The translations under genes were made by a program, and so were the position numbers. Below, piece by piece: positions 25,805 through 34,677 of a stretch of DNA of 64,000 nucleotides (position 1 is its first letter; each line of letters begins with the position of its first letter). The DNA is taken from the NCBI RefSeq assembly GCF_022835695.1, contig NZ_BQUV01000004.1, positions 496,001 to 560,000 of the forward strand, read 5' to 3'. The notes under the pieces are model-generated. The model made no database searches. It was not told the DNA's origin and saw only the letters and a list, made by a program, of their open reading frames with translations. The stretch comes from Bradyrhizobium sp. Ce-3 (lineage in GTDB: Bacteria; Pseudomonadota; Alphaproteobacteria; Rhizobiales; Xanthobacteraceae).

Positions 25805-27142
25805 ATGAGCGCAATTGTGTCCGCCACCGACGCGCGGCGGTCCCGCGTCCGGCTGTTGATCGTGACGATGCTGTTTCTCGTCACCACGGTGAACTATGCC
25901 GATCGCGCCACGCTCTCGATCGCCGGCCCCGCCCTCTCGAAGGAACTGCATCTCGACCCCGTCGCGATGGGCTACGTGTTCTCGGCGTTCGGCTGGTCCT
26001 ATGTGATCGCGCAGGTGCCGTGCGGCTGGCTGCTCGACCGCTACGGCTCCAAATGGGTCTATGCGATCAGCATCATCGTCTGGTCGATCTTCACCGCGAT
26101 GCAGGGTCTGACCGGGTTCCTCTCTGCGGGCGCCGCCGTCGTGCTGCTGTTCGGGTTGCGTTTCCTGGTCGGCTTCGCCGAAGCGCCGTCGTTCCCGGCC
26201 AATGCCCGCATCGTCGCAGCCTGGTTCCCCGGCAATGAGCGCGGCACCGCATCGGCCTTCTTCAACTCCGGGCAGTATTTCGCCACCGTGATCTTCGCAC
26301 CGCTGATGGGCTGGATCGCGCACGAATACGGCTGGCGCCACGTGTTCTACGTGATGGGCGGGCTCGGCATCATCATGGGCATCGCCTGGATCAAGACGAT
26401 CTACGAGCCGAAGGACCATCCCGCGATCAACGAAGCCGAGTTCGATTACATCAAGGAAGGCGGCGCGCTGGTCGACATGGACGCGGCGAAGGCCGGCAAG
26501 ACGCAGGACAGCGGCCCCGGCTGGGACCACATCCGCCAGCTGCTCGCCAACCGCATGATGCTCGGCGTCTATATCGGCCAATACTGCATCAACACGCTGA
26601 CCTATTTCTTCCTGACCTGGTTCCCGGTCTATCTGGTGAAGGAACGCGGGCTCTCGATTCTGCAGGCCGGCTTCGTCGCGACCTTGCCGGCGCTGTGCGG
26701 CTTCGTCGGCGGCGTGCTCGGCGGCGTGATCTCGGACTACCTGCTGCGCCGCACCGGCTCGCTGACCCTGGCGCGCAAGATCCCGATCGTCGGCGGCATG
26801 CTGCTGTCGATGTCGATCATCGCCTGCAACTACGTCGACGGTCAGGCGCTGGTGGTCGGCTTCATGGCGCTGGCCTTCTTCGGCAAGGGCATCGGCGCGC
26901 TCGGCTGGGCTGTGGTCTCGGATACTTCGCCAAAGGAAGCCGGCGGCGTCTCCGGCGGTTTGTTCAACACCTTCGGCAATCTGTCCTCGATCACCACGCC
27001 GATCATCATCGGCTACATCCTGGCCGCCACCGGCTCGTTCAACGGCGCGCTGGTGTTCGTCGGCGCCAACGCGCTGGTCGCCGCGATCGCCTATCTTTTC
27101 ATCGTCGGCGAGATCAAGCGGGTACAGCTGAAGGCGACCTGA
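25805..27142 (+). CDS. gudP: MFS transporter, D-glucarate/galactarate permease (GudP/GarP type)
   Basis: A protein of 445 residues with twelve predicted membrane spans. It opens with the anion:cation symporter signature VNYADRATLSIAGP near residue 30, and has the cytoplasmic loop motif CGWLLDRYGSKWVY near residue 75 and FFNSGQYFATVIFAP near residue 155. AAGGAGG precedes ATG 25805. The ACS family carries hexarates, galactonate and similar acids by proton symport. The neighbouring glucarate and galactarate dehydratase genes support hexarate uptake. A terminator follows at 27187-27222, so it forms a separate transcript. Confidence 0.88.
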   Translation: MSAIVSATDARRSRVRLLIVTMLFLVTTVNYADRATLSIAGPALSKELHLDPVAMGYVFSAFGWSYVIAQVPCGWLLDRYGSKWVYAISIIVWSIFTAMQGLTGFLSAGAAVVLLFGLRFLVGFAEAPSFPANARIVAAWFPGNERGTASAFFNSGQYFATVIFAPLMGWIAHEYGWRHVFYVMGGLGIIMGIAWIKTIYEPKDHPAINEAEFDYIKEGGALVDMDAAKAGKTQDSGPGWDHIRQLLANRMMLGVYIGQYCINTLTYFFLTWFPVYLVKERGLSILQAGFVATLPALCGFVGGVLGGVISDYLLRRTGSLTLARKIPIVGGMLLSMSIIACNYVDGQALVVGFMALAFFGKGIGALGWAVVSDTSPKEAGGVSGGLFNTFGNLSSITTPIIIGYILAATGSFNGALVFVGANALVAAIAYLFIVGEIKRVQLKAT

Positions 27143-27186
27143 GCAAGTTCAGGCGATAAGGCTGCTGCCGCAGCAACGACATTTCA

Positions 27187-27222
27187 ACGGCGGCTTCGGC
27201 CGTCGTCTTTGTCTGCTTTTTT
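27187..27222 (+). terminator. Rho-independent terminator after the hexarate permease gene
   Basis: ACGGCGGC-TTCG-GCCGTCGT makes an 8-bp stem with one G-U pair and a stable TTCG tetraloop, followed by CTTTG and then a TTTTTT run at 27217-27222. It lies 45 bases after the permease stop. Confidence 0.6.
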
Positions 27223-27243
27223 GTCTTCTTGGCCATTGGGAGG

Positions 27244-27299
27244 CATCGATGCTAGAACGTACAAATCCTCGACCGATCCATTCCAGGCTAGCATCGATG
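27244..27299 (+). promoter_or_regulatory. Inverted repeat and LysR-type box overlapping the start of the LysR gene
   Basis: CATCGATGCTAG (27244-27255) and CTAGCATCGATG (27288-27299) are perfect 12-bp inverted repeats with a 32-base loop; the ATG at 27297 is the last three bases of the right arm. Inside the loop GATCCAT (27275-27281) starts a second LysR-like box, GATCCAT-N11-ATCGATG, sharing CCGATCCATTC with the site at 25703-25713. It may serve as an autoregulatory operator, or as an RNA stem hiding the start codon if transcription begins upstream of 27244. Confidence 0.5.
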
Positions 27300-28202
27300 T
27301 TCGACCTGAACCAGCTTCGCTGTTTCGTCACGGTGGCCGAGGAATTGCACTTCGGCCGCGCCGCGGCGCGGCTCAACATGACGCAGCCGCCGCTCAGCCG
27401 GCAGATCCAGGTGCTCGAGCACATCATCGATGCGCCGCTACTGGAACGCACCAGCCGTTCGGTGCGGCTGACGCCGGCGGGGCGCAGCTTCCTGCCCGAG
27501 GCGCGGCGCATCCTCAAACTGGCGGAGTCCGCATCGCAGGTCGCCCGCCGCATCGCGCTCGGCAAGACCGGCTCGCTCAAGATCGGCTTCACCGCGGCCG
27601 CCGCTTACGGCTTCCTGCCCGACCTGATCGCAGCGTGCCGATTGCGGCTGCCCGAGATCGATTTTTCCCTGAAAGAGATGGTCTCCGGCGAACAGTTCGA
27701 AGCGCTGACCACCGGCCAGATCGATGTCGGGCTGCTGCGCCCGCCGATCGCCCGGCCGGAATTCGCAAGCCGACGCGTCGTGGCCGAGCCGTTGCTTGCC
27801 GCGGTCCCGAAGAAGCATCCGCTGGCCACAGCCGAGACCGTCAGCATCAAGGATTTCGACGACCAGCCCTTCGTGATGTATTCGCCCTATGAGGCGCGCT
27901 ACTTCCACGATCTGCTGGTGTCGCTGTTCACCCGCGCCGACGTGCTGCCGCGCTATGTCCAGCACCTCAGCCAGATCCACTCGATCCTCGCGATGGTGCG
28001 CGCCGGGCTCGGCGTTGCCATCGTGCCGGAGGCCGCCGCCAGCCTGAAGATCGCGGACGTCAAGTTGAAGCCGCTGAAGCTGCGCACGCCGGTGCCGGTC
28101 GAGCTGTTCATGGTGTGGCGGCGCGATCACGAGAACCAGTTGCTGCCGTCATTAATCGAGATCGCAACCGAAATCGCAGCCCCGCATCTGCGCGGAGATT
28201 GA
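27297..28202 (+). CDS. LysR-family regulator of the hexarate cluster
   Basis: About 301 residues from ATG 27297, where the usual LysR opening MFDLNQLRCFVTVAEELHFG begins; 16 extra residues from 27249 are unlikely. The winged helix spans about 1-60 (AAARLNMTQPPLSRQIQVLE), and the effector domain follows with LKIGFTAAAAYGFLPDL and DVGLLRPPI. It lies between the permease gene and the pathway genes, all in one direction, and the two matching boxes at 25705 and 27275 suggest it regulates itself and the permease, probably with glucarate, galactarate or a keto derivative as inducer. Confidence 0.87.
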   Translation: MFDLNQLRCFVTVAEELHFGRAAARLNMTQPPLSRQIQVLEHIIDAPLLERTSRSVRLTPAGRSFLPEARRILKLAESASQVARRIALGKTGSLKIGFTAAAAYGFLPDLIAACRLRLPEIDFSLKEMVSGEQFEALTTGQIDVGLLRPPIARPEFASRRVVAEPLLAAVPKKHPLATAETVSIKDFDDQPFVMYSPYEARYFHDLLVSLFTRADVLPRYVQHLSQIHSILAMVRAGLGVAIVPEAAASLKIADVKLKPLKLRTPVPVELFMVWRRDHENQLLPSLIEIATEIAAPHLRGD

Positions 28203-28217
28203 TGCAGATTCTGCATC
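28201..28217. promoter_or_regulatory. 17-bp palindrome before the kdgD operon
   Basis: GATGCAGA-T-TCTGCATC has perfect 8-bp arms and overlaps the stop codon of the LysR gene, about 115 bases before the kdgD start. Its sequence differs from the GATCCAT boxes, so it may be the site of another regulator or a weak stem. Confidence 0.4.
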
Positions 28218-28329
28218 GCTCGATACCGGGTTTAGCTTGGACGCGCATCGAAGCATTGCCTAGAAATTCCGCGATGGACGCGCGCTGCTCGCGCATCCCC
28301 TTCCCCAACAGCATTCAAGGAGTGGCGCC

Positions 28330-29271
28330 ATGAGCAAGATGACCCCTCAGGAGATGGCCGCGAGAATCGGCGGCGGCCTCCTGTCTTTTCCGGTGACCCC
28401 GTTCCACGCGGATTATTCGTTCGACGAGGCGACCTATCGCGCCAACATGGACTGGCTGTGCGGCTATGACGTCGCCGGCCTGTTTGCCGCCGGCGGCACC
28501 GGCGAATTCTTCTCACTGACGCCGGCTGAAGTTCCCCATGTCGTGAAGATCGCGGTCGAAGAGACCAAGGGCCGTGTTCCGGTGCTGGCCGGCACCGGCT
28601 ACGGCACCGCGATCGCACGCGAGATCGCAATCGGTGCCGAGAGGGCCGGCGCGGACGGCCTGCTGCTACTGCCGCCCTATCTGACGCATGCCGAGCAGGA
28701 CGGCCTCGCGGCCCATGTTGAGGCGGTGTGCTCGTCGGTCAAGATCGGCGTCATCGTCTACAACCGCGACAATGCGATCCTGCAGCCCGATACGCTGGCG
28801 CGGCTCTGCGAGCGCTGCCCGAACCTGGTCGGCTACAAGGACGGCATCGGCGACATCGAGCTGATGACCCGCGTCTACACCAGGCTCGGCGACCGCCTGA
28901 CCTATATCGGCGGCCTGCCGACCGCGGAAACCTTCGCCCTGCCCTATCTCGACATGGGCGTCACGACCTACTCATCGGCGGTGTTCAACTTCGTGCCGGA
29001 ATTCGCCACCAACTTCTATGCCGCGGTGCGCCGGCGCGATCATCAAACCATCCATGCAGGGTTGAAGGATTTCATCCTGCCGCTGATCGCGATCCGCAAC
29101 CGCAAGAAGGGCTATGCGGTGTCGATCATCAAGGCCGGCATGAAGGTGATCGGCCGCGATTCCGGCCCGGTGCGGCCACCGCTGACCGATCTCACCGAGC
29201 AGGAGATCGCCGAGCTCGCGGCGCTGGTGGCAAAGCTGCCGCAGGCCGCGGCGCAGCAGGCGGCGGAATAG
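28330..29271 (+). CDS. kdgD: 5-dehydro-4-deoxyglucarate dehydratase (decarboxylating)
   Basis: A protein of 313 residues in the DHDPS/NAL aldolase family. The N-terminal [17 protein letters not shown] and [13 protein letters not shown] near residue 50 are characteristic of KdgD. The catalytic tyrosine lies in [10 protein letters not shown] near residue 140 and the Schiff-base lysine in [12 protein letters not shown] near residue 175. AAGGAG sits eight bases before ATG 28330. It converts 5-keto-4-deoxyglucarate to 2-oxoglutarate semialdehyde, water and carbon dioxide, the central step between the dehydratases and the dehydrogenase encoded downstream. Confidence 0.93.
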   Translation: MSKMTPQEMAARIGGGLLSFPVTPFHADYSFDEATYRANMDWLCGYDVAGLFAAGGTGEFFSLTPAEVPHVVKIAVEETKGRVPVLAGTGYGTAIAREIAIGAERAGADGLLLLPPYLTHAEQDGLAAHVEAVCSSVKIGVIVYNRDNAILQPDTLARLCERCPNLVGYKDGIGDIELMTRVYTRLGDRLTYIGGLPTAETFALPYLDMGVTTYSSAVFNFVPEFATNFYAAVRRRDHQTIHAGLKDFILPLIAIRNRKKGYAVSIIKAGMKVIGRDSGPVRPPLTDLTEQEIAELAALVAKLPQAAAQQAAE

Positions 29272-29302
29272 GCCGAACGGCCAACGACCAAGGGAGGAGC
29301 AG

Positions 29303-30658
29303 ATGATTCAAGACACGATCCGCACCGGCTTTGCCGGCGCCCCCATCGTCACGGCGATGGAGGTGATCCCGGTTGCCGGCCGCGACGGCATGCTCCTCAA
29401 TCTGAGCGGCGCACACGCGCCGTTCTTCACCCGCAATCTCGTCATCCTCACCGACAACTCCGGCCACACCGGCGTCGGCGAAGTGCCGGGCGGCGAGAAG
29501 ATCAAGAAGACGTTGGAGGACGCCCGCGACCTCGTCGTCGGCCAGACCATCGGCGCCTGCAACAACATCCTGGCGTCGATGCGCCAGGCCTTCGCCGACC
29601 GCGACGCCGGCGGCCGCGGCAAGCAGACCTTCGACCTGCGCGTCACCATTCACGCGGTCACCGCGGTGGAGTCCGCGCTGCTCGATCTGCTCGGCCAGCA
29701 TCTCAATCTCCCGGTCGCAGCGCTGCTCGGCGAAGGCCAGCAGCGTACGAGCGTCGAGACGCTCGGCTATCTCTTCTTCGTCGCCGACCGCAGCAAGACC
29801 AGCCTGCCCTACGTCGAGGGCGAGACCGGCAAGGCGGACTGGTTCAACCTGCGCCATCAGGTCGCGATGACGCCGGACGCGATCGTTCGCCTCGCCGAGG
29901 CGACGCAGGCGCATTACGGCTTTGCCGATTTCAAGCTCAAGGGCGGCGTGCTCGCGGGCGAAGCGGAGATCGAGGCCGTCACCGCGATTGCCAAGCGCTT
30001 CCCCCAGGCGCGCGTCACGCTCGACCCGAACGGCGCCTGGTCGCTCGACGAGGCGATCCGGCTGTGCAGCAACATGCATGGCGTGCTCGCCTACGCCGAG
30101 GACCCCTGCGGCGCCGAGGCCGGCTTCTCCAGCCGCGAGATCATGGCCGAGTTCCGCCGCGCCACCGGGCTGCCGACCGCGACCAACATGATCGCGACCG
30201 ACTGGCGCCAGCTCTCCCACGCGCTGCGCCTCGGGGCGGTCGACATTCCGCTCGCCGACCCGCACTTCTGGACCATGCAGGGCTCGGTGCGGGTGGCACA
30301 GACCTGCCGCGACAACGGCCTGACCTGGGGCTCGCACTCCAACAACCATTTCGACATCTCGCTGGCGATGTTTACCCATGTCGGCGCCGCTGCGCCCGGC
30401 AAGGTGACCGCGATCGACACCCACTGGATCTGGCAGGACGGCCAGGCGTTGACCAAGGAGCCGCTGCAGATCAAGGGCGGCAAGATCGCGATCCCGGATC
30501 GGCCGGGCCTCGGCATCGAGCTCGATCGCGGTGCCATCGAGGCCGCGAACGCGCTATACAAGCAGCATGGCCTCGGCGCCCGCGACGACGCGCTGGCGAT
30601 GCAGTTCCTGATTCCTGGCTGGACCTTCGACGACAAGCGTCCCTGCCTCGTGCGCTAA
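29303..30658 (+). CDS. gudD: Glucarate dehydratase (enolase superfamily)
   Basis: A protein of 451 residues, as in other GudD enzymes. The base motif K-x-K is in FADFKLKGG near residue 210, the metal ligands follow in TLDPNGAWS and AYAEDPCG, with an asparagine in [10 protein letters not shown], and the second catalytic group is the histidine of [10 protein letters not shown] near residue 350. It dehydrates D-glucarate (and often L-idarate) to 5-keto-4-deoxyglucarate in the cytosol. GGGAGGAG precedes ATG 29303, 31 bases after kdgD, in the same operon. Confidence 0.93.
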   Translation: MIQDTIRTGFAGAPIVTAMEVIPVAGRDGMLLNLSGAHAPFFTRNLVILTDNSGHTGVGEVPGGEKIKKTLEDARDLVVGQTIGACNNILASMRQAFADRDAGGRGKQTFDLRVTIHAVTAVESALLDLLGQHLNLPVAALLGEGQQRTSVETLGYLFFVADRSKTSLPYVEGETGKADWFNLRHQVAMTPDAIVRLAEATQAHYGFADFKLKGGVLAGEAEIEAVTAIAKRFPQARVTLDPNGAWSLDEAIRLCSNMHGVLAYAEDPCGAEAGFSSREIMAEFRRATGLPTATNMIATDWRQLSHALRLGAVDIPLADPHFWTMQGSVRVAQTCRDNGLTWGSHSNNHFDISLAMFTHVGAAAPGKVTAIDTHWIWQDGQALTKEPLQIKGGKIAIPDRPGLGIELDRGAIEAANALYKQHGLGARDDALAMQFLIPGWTFDDKRPCLVR

Positions 30659-30680
30659 CAACAAAAGGTTGGAGAGAACA

Positions 30681-32129
30681 ATGACCGCTCACCAGAAGAA
30701 CTTCATCGCCGGCGAATGGGTCGACGGAACCAGCATCACGCGGGACATCAACCCTTCCAACACGGCCGATGTGGTCGGCGAATACGCCAAGGCCGACAAG
30801 GCGCAGACCGAGAAGGCGATCGCGGCGGCGAAGGCCGCCTTCCCCGCCTGGGCGCGCTCGACGCCGCAGGAGCGCTTTGACGCGCTGACCAGGATCTCGG
30901 TCGAAATCCTCGCCCGCAAGGAAGAACTCGGCCGCCTGCTCGCCCGCGAGGAAGGCAAGACCCTGCCGGAAGGCATCGGCGAGGTGGCGCGCGCCGGGCA
31001 GATCTTCGCGTTCTTTGCCGGCGAAGCGCTGCGGCTGATGGGCGAGAAGGGCGCATCGGTTCGCCCCGGCCTCGACGTCGAGATCACTCGCGAACCGGTC
31101 GGCGTCGTCGGCATGATCACGCCGTGGAACTTCCCGATCGCGATCCCGGCCTGGAAGATCGCGCCGGCGCTCTGCTACGGCAACACGGTGGTGTTCAAGC
31201 CGGCCGAGCTGGTGCCGGGCTCCGCGCATGCACTGTCCGAGATCATCGCGCGCTCCGGTATTCCCTCAGGTGTCTTCAACCTCGTGGTCGGCTCGGGCTC
31301 GGTGGTCGGCCAGACCCTGCTGGATCATCCCGACGTCGCCGCGATCTCCTTCACCGGCTCGGTGCAGACCGGCCGCAAGATCGCGCAGGCCTGCGTGCTC
31401 TCCAATCCGATGAAGAAGTTCCAGCTCGAGATGGGCGGCAAGAACCCGCTCGTCGTGCTCGACGACGCCGACGTCAAGGTCGCGGTCGAGGTCGCCGTCA
31501 ACGGCGCCTATTTCTCGACCGGCCAGCGCTGCACGGCGTCCTCGCGCCTGATCGTCACCGCGGGCATTCACGATCGCTTCGTCGCCGCGATGACCGAGCG
31601 GATGAAAGGGCTTTCCGTGGACGACGCGCTGAAGAGCGGCGTGCATGTCGGCCCTGTCGTCGACCAGAGCCAGCTCGACCAGGATCTCCGCTACATCAAG
31701 ATCGGCCAGGACGAAGGTGCGCGCCTGCACTGGGGCGGCGAGTTGCTGAACCGCGAGACGCCCGGCTTCTATCTGCAGCCGGCGCTGTTCACCGAAGCGA
31801 CCAACCAGATGCGGATCGCCCGCGAGGAAATCTTCGGCCCGGTCGCCTGCGTGATCCGCGCCAAGGACTATGAAGAAGCGCTGGCGATCTCCAACGACAC
31901 CGAGTTCGGCCTTGCGTCGGGCATCTGCACCACGAGCCTGAAATACGCCTCGCATTACAAGCGCAACAGCGAGGCCGGCATGGTGATGGTCAACCTGCCG
32001 ACCGCCGGCGTCGACTATCACGTGCCGTTCGGCGGCCGCAAAGGCTCGAGCTACGGCGCGCGCGAGCAGGGCGCCTATGCCCGCGAGTTCTACACCACGG
32101 TGAAGACGGCTTACACCTTCCCGGGTTGA
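30681..32129 (+). CDS. 2-oxoglutarate-semialdehyde dehydrogenase (aldehyde dehydrogenase family)
   Basis: About 482 residues. The NAD-binding [19 protein letters not shown] lies near residue 145, the glycine motif with the general base in [14 protein letters not shown] near residue 250, and the catalytic cysteine in [14 protein letters not shown] near residue 285. ATG 30681 with GGAGAG upstream was preferred over an upstream TTG. It oxidises 2-oxoglutarate semialdehyde to 2-oxoglutarate, sending hexarate carbon into the citric acid cycle. It sits 22 bases after gudD. Confidence 0.92.
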   Translation: MTAHQKNFIAGEWVDGTSITRDINPSNTADVVGEYAKADKAQTEKAIAAAKAAFPAWARSTPQERFDALTRISVEILARKEELGRLLAREEGKTLPEGIGEVARAGQIFAFFAGEALRLMGEKGASVRPGLDVEITREPVGVVGMITPWNFPIAIPAWKIAPALCYGNTVVFKPAELVPGSAHALSEIIARSGIPSGVFNLVVGSGSVVGQTLLDHPDVAAISFTGSVQTGRKIAQACVLSNPMKKFQLEMGGKNPLVVLDDADVKVAVEVAVNGAYFSTGQRCTASSRLIVTAGIHDRFVAAMTERMKGLSVDDALKSGVHVGPVVDQSQLDQDLRYIKIGQDEGARLHWGGELLNRETPGFYLQPALFTEATNQMRIAREEIFGPVACVIRAKDYEEALAISNDTEFGLASGICTTSLKYASHYKRNSEAGMVMVNLPTAGVDYHVPFGGRKGSSYGAREQGAYAREFYTTVKTAYTFPG

Positions 32130-32133
32130 GACC

Positions 32134-32222
32134 TGTAGGGCGGGTTAGCGCTAGCGTAACCCGCCATCGCACACGACGTACCAGGCATCGGCGGGTTACG
32201 CCTTCGGCTGACCCGCCCTACA
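32134..32222. repeat. Intergenic palindromic element (TGTAGGGCGGGT family)
   Basis: Begins TGTAGGGCGGGTTAGCG and ends CTGACCCGCCCTACA, a long inverted repeat with inner GGGTTA/TAACCC-type repeats. It lies in the 110-base gap between the dehydrogenase and garD genes, so it may attenuate but probably does not end the operon transcript. Confidence 0.85.
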
Positions 32223-32239
32223 AACTTCCGGAGTCCACG

Positions 32240-33781
32240 ATGGACCAGTCGATCGGCGCACAGGAGCAGCCGCGCTACATCAAGCTCAACGCGCGCGACA
32301 ATGTCGCGATCGTCGTGAATGATTTCGGCCTGCCCAAAGGCTCCCGCTTCGCCTGCGGCCTGACCTTGCGCGCCTTCGTGCCGCAGGGCCACAAGACCGC
32401 GCTGCAAGACATCGCCGAGGGCGCGCCGATCATCCGCTATGGCGAGGTGATCGGCCATGCGCTGTCGCCGATCCTGGCCGGCGAATGGGTCGACGAGGCC
32501 CGCATCCGCATGCCGGACGCGCCGCTGCTCGATCAGCTCGAGATCGCAACCGCGGTGCCGCCGGCGCTGCCGCCGCTCGAAGGTTTTACTTTCGAGGGCT
32601 ATCGCAATCCCGACGGTTCAGTGGGAACGAAGAACATCCTCGGCATCTCCTCGTCCGTGCAATGCGTCAAGGGCACGATGGAATACGCTGTGAAGCGCAT
32701 CCGCGCCGAGCTGCTGCCGAAATATCCCAATGTCGACGACGTCGTGCCGCTGACCCACGCCTATGGCTGCGGCGTCGCGATCACGGCGCCCGACGCCGTG
32801 GTGCCGATCCGCACGTTGCAGAACCTCGCGCTCAATCCGAATTTCGGCGGCGAGATTCTCGTCGTCGGCCTCGGCTGCGAGAAGCTTGCACCAGAGCGGC
32901 TGGTGCCGGAAGGCGTCAGCGACGCCATCGTGCGGATGCAGGACGAGGCCTTCGACGGCTTCGGCGCGATCGTCGATGCGATCATGACCCAGGCCGAGGC
33001 GCGGCTGAAGGTGCTCAACGCCCGCACGCGCGAAACCTGCCCGGCCGCCGATCTCGTGATCGGCCTGCAATGCGGCGGCAGCGACGCGTTCTCCGGCGTC
33101 ACCGCCAACCCCGCGGTCGGCTTCGCCGCGGACCTGCTGGTACGCGCCGGCGCGACCGTGATGTTCTCGGAGGTGACCGAGGTGCGCGACGCGATCCAGC
33201 TTCTGACCCGCCGCGCGATCAACGAGGAGGTCGGCCGCGCGCTGATCCGCGAGATGGCGTGGTACGACGCTTATCTCGCCCGCGGCGGCGCCGACCGCAG
33301 CGCCAACACCACGCCGGGCAACAAGAAGGGCGGGCTCGCCAACATCGTCGAGAAATCACTCGGCTCGATCGTCAAGTCGGGCTCCGGACCGATCGCGGGC
33401 GTGTTGTCGCCCGGCGAGAAGGCGCGCCAGAAAGGCATGCTGTTTGCGGCGACGCCGGCCAGCGACTTCATCTGCGGCACCTTGCAGCTCGCCTCCGGCA
33501 TGACCTTGCAGGTCTTCACCACCGGCCGCGGCACGCCCTACGGCCTCGCCGCCGCGCCGGTCATCAAGGTCGCAACCCGCAGTGAGCTGGCGCGGCGCTG
33601 GAAGGACCTGATCGATTTCGACGCCGGCTGCATTGCGACCGGCGAGAAGACCATCGAGGAAACCGGCTGGGACCTGTTCCGTCTGATCCTCGACGTCGCG
33701 AGCGGCCGGACCAAGCCGTGGTCGGACCGCTGGGGCATCCACAACGATCTGACGCTGTTCAACCCGGCGCCGGTCACCTAG
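32240..33781 (+). CDS. garD: Galactarate dehydratase (UxaA/GarD family)
   Basis: About 513 residues from ATG 32240, with GGAG seven bases upstream. An N-terminal SAF-like domain (about 1-90, with [14 protein letters not shown] and GEVIGHAL) is followed by the altronate/galactarate dehydratase domain: [14 protein letters not shown] near residue 117, [11 protein letters not shown] near residue 170, and [19 protein letters not shown] near residue 275, with cysteines likely to bind iron. It converts galactarate to 5-keto-4-deoxyglucarate, feeding the same KdgD. With GudD it lets the cell use both hexarates. Altronate dehydratase is the main alternative, less likely here given the neighbours. Confidence 0.87.
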   Translation: MDQSIGAQEQPRYIKLNARDNVAIVVNDFGLPKGSRFACGLTLRAFVPQGHKTALQDIAEGAPIIRYGEVIGHALSPILAGEWVDEARIRMPDAPLLDQLEIATAVPPALPPLEGFTFEGYRNPDGSVGTKNILGISSSVQCVKGTMEYAVKRIRAELLPKYPNVDDVVPLTHAYGCGVAITAPDAVVPIRTLQNLALNPNFGGEILVVGLGCEKLAPERLVPEGVSDAIVRMQDEAFDGFGAIVDAIMTQAEARLKVLNARTRETCPAADLVIGLQCGGSDAFSGVTANPAVGFAADLLVRAGATVMFSEVTEVRDAIQLLTRRAINEEVGRALIREMAWYDAYLARGGADRSANTTPGNKKGGLANIVEKSLGSIVKSGSGPIAGVLSPGEKARQKGMLFAATPASDFICGTLQLASGMTLQVFTTGRGTPYGLAAAPVIKVATRSELARRWKDLIDFDAGCIATGEKTIEETGWDLFRLILDVASGRTKPWSDRWGIHNDLTLFNPAPVT

Positions 33782-33790
33782 ACCCTCCCC

Positions 33791-33915
33791 GTCATTCCCC
33801 GGTGCGCAATTGCGCACCTGAGGGCGCGCCACCGAACTCGGGTTTACCCGAGTTCGGCATTCTAAATCGGCCCAGGTCGGCAATAGCCGACTTGGATGCG
33901 CGAGCCCGGAATGAC
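33791..33915. repeat. Intergenic palindromic mosaic (GTCATTCC...GGAATGAC)
   Basis: Framed by GTCATTCC and GGAATGAC, it holds three further inverted repeats: the perfect 18-base GGTGCGCAATTGCGCACC at 33801-33818, a 12-bp stem CCGAACTCGGGT / ACCCGAGTTCGG at 33832-33857, and GTCGGC-AATA-GCCGAC. It lies just after garD and could end its transcript. Confidence 0.85.
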
Positions 33916-33985
33916 TCCCAGCATACGAAAGGTCCGCCGCGACGAGGTCAGCGGCGGACTTTCATGCTCATGGACCTGATCGGCA

Positions 33986-34243
33986 TCAGTCGTCGTCGTG
34001 ATGGATCACGGTCTTGCTGCGATTGCCGAACTCGTCCCGCTTCTTGATGACCGTGGTCCGGTCGGAACGCGGCTCACGCTCCCTGATCACGGTGGTGCGG
34101 TCGCGATCGCGGTCGCGATATTCGGGCGCCTGACCGACGGTCACACCGGCGCCGACGGGGCCGGCGCGAACGCCGATTTCATCGGCCAAAGCAGGCGACG
34201 CGATCGCGGTCACCATCGCGGCGGCAAACAGATATTTCCTCAT
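33986..34243 (-). CDS. Small exported protein with RTTVI repeats, uncharacterised
   Basis: A protein of 85 residues with a clear signal peptide (MRKYLFAAAMVTAIASPALA, cut near residue 20). The mature part is very polar and holds two copies of a DRTTVI-x-x-R motif and a basic/acidic tail ending HHDDD. Similar tiny secreted proteins are common in Bradyrhizobium and have no known role. GGAGGAGAG precedes the ATG at 34243. The histidine and aspartate tail could bind metal; that is only a suggestion. Confidence 0.7.
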   Translation of the reverse strand: MRKYLFAAAMVTAIASPALADEIGVRAGPVGAGVTVGQAPEYRDRDRDRTTVIREREPRSDRTTVIKKRDEFGNRSKTVIHHDDD

Positions 34244-34460
34244 GACGTCTCTCCTCCTCCAGTTGCGACGTGAAGGACGAACGCCGGGTGCGACATAGCG
34301 TTCCTAAGTCGAGCATGGTGCAGATGCTCACGCGCGCCTTGTGGAACATCGCTCGGGGAACCTCGCTGAACAGGCATTCACCTGTGTGGCGAAATGCTCA
34401 TGTTCCACGCGTTGAATAGCCTGATTTGATGCCCCACGTCCTCATCAAGGAGGACGTTCC

Positions 34461-34637
34461 ATGAAGCAATCGCAGCACTTCCTCGACAATGCGGAGAACT
34501 GCGCGCAGCTTGCCGAGCGCGCGGAAGACGATCCGACCTACAACCGCTTCAAGCGCATGGAGGCGGCCTGGCGTGCGCTGGCCAAGGAGCAGGATTGGCT
34601 CGACGGCGCGACCTCTCCGTCCGAACACGCGGCGTAA
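34461..34637 (+). CDS. Small soluble protein of 58 residues, uncharacterised
   Basis: ATG 34461 is preceded by AAGGAGGACGTTCC, an excellent ribosome site. The protein is a short charged helix-rich chain (FLDNAENCAQLAERAED, then RFKRMEAAWRALAKEQDWLDG) without a signal peptide. Similar short proteins with the same NAENC and MEAAWRALA pattern occur widely in rhizobia, from memory, but no function is known. It is followed by a strong hairpin. Confidence 0.7.
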   Translation: MKQSQHFLDNAENCAQLAERAEDDPTYNRFKRMEAAWRALAKEQDWLDGATSPSEHAA

Positions 34638-34647
34638 AGGCTCAGCC

Positions 34648-34677
34648 GAGCATCGCGGCCTCGGCGCCGCGATGCTC
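34648..34677. terminator. Hairpin between convergent genes
   Basis: GAGCATCGCGGC and GCCGCGATGCTC form a perfect 12-bp stem with a 6-base loop, between the small gene (rightward, ends 34637) and the molybdenum-enzyme gene (leftward, ends 34676), overlapping the latter's stop codon. No T-run follows on either side, so termination here may need help. Confidence 0.55.
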
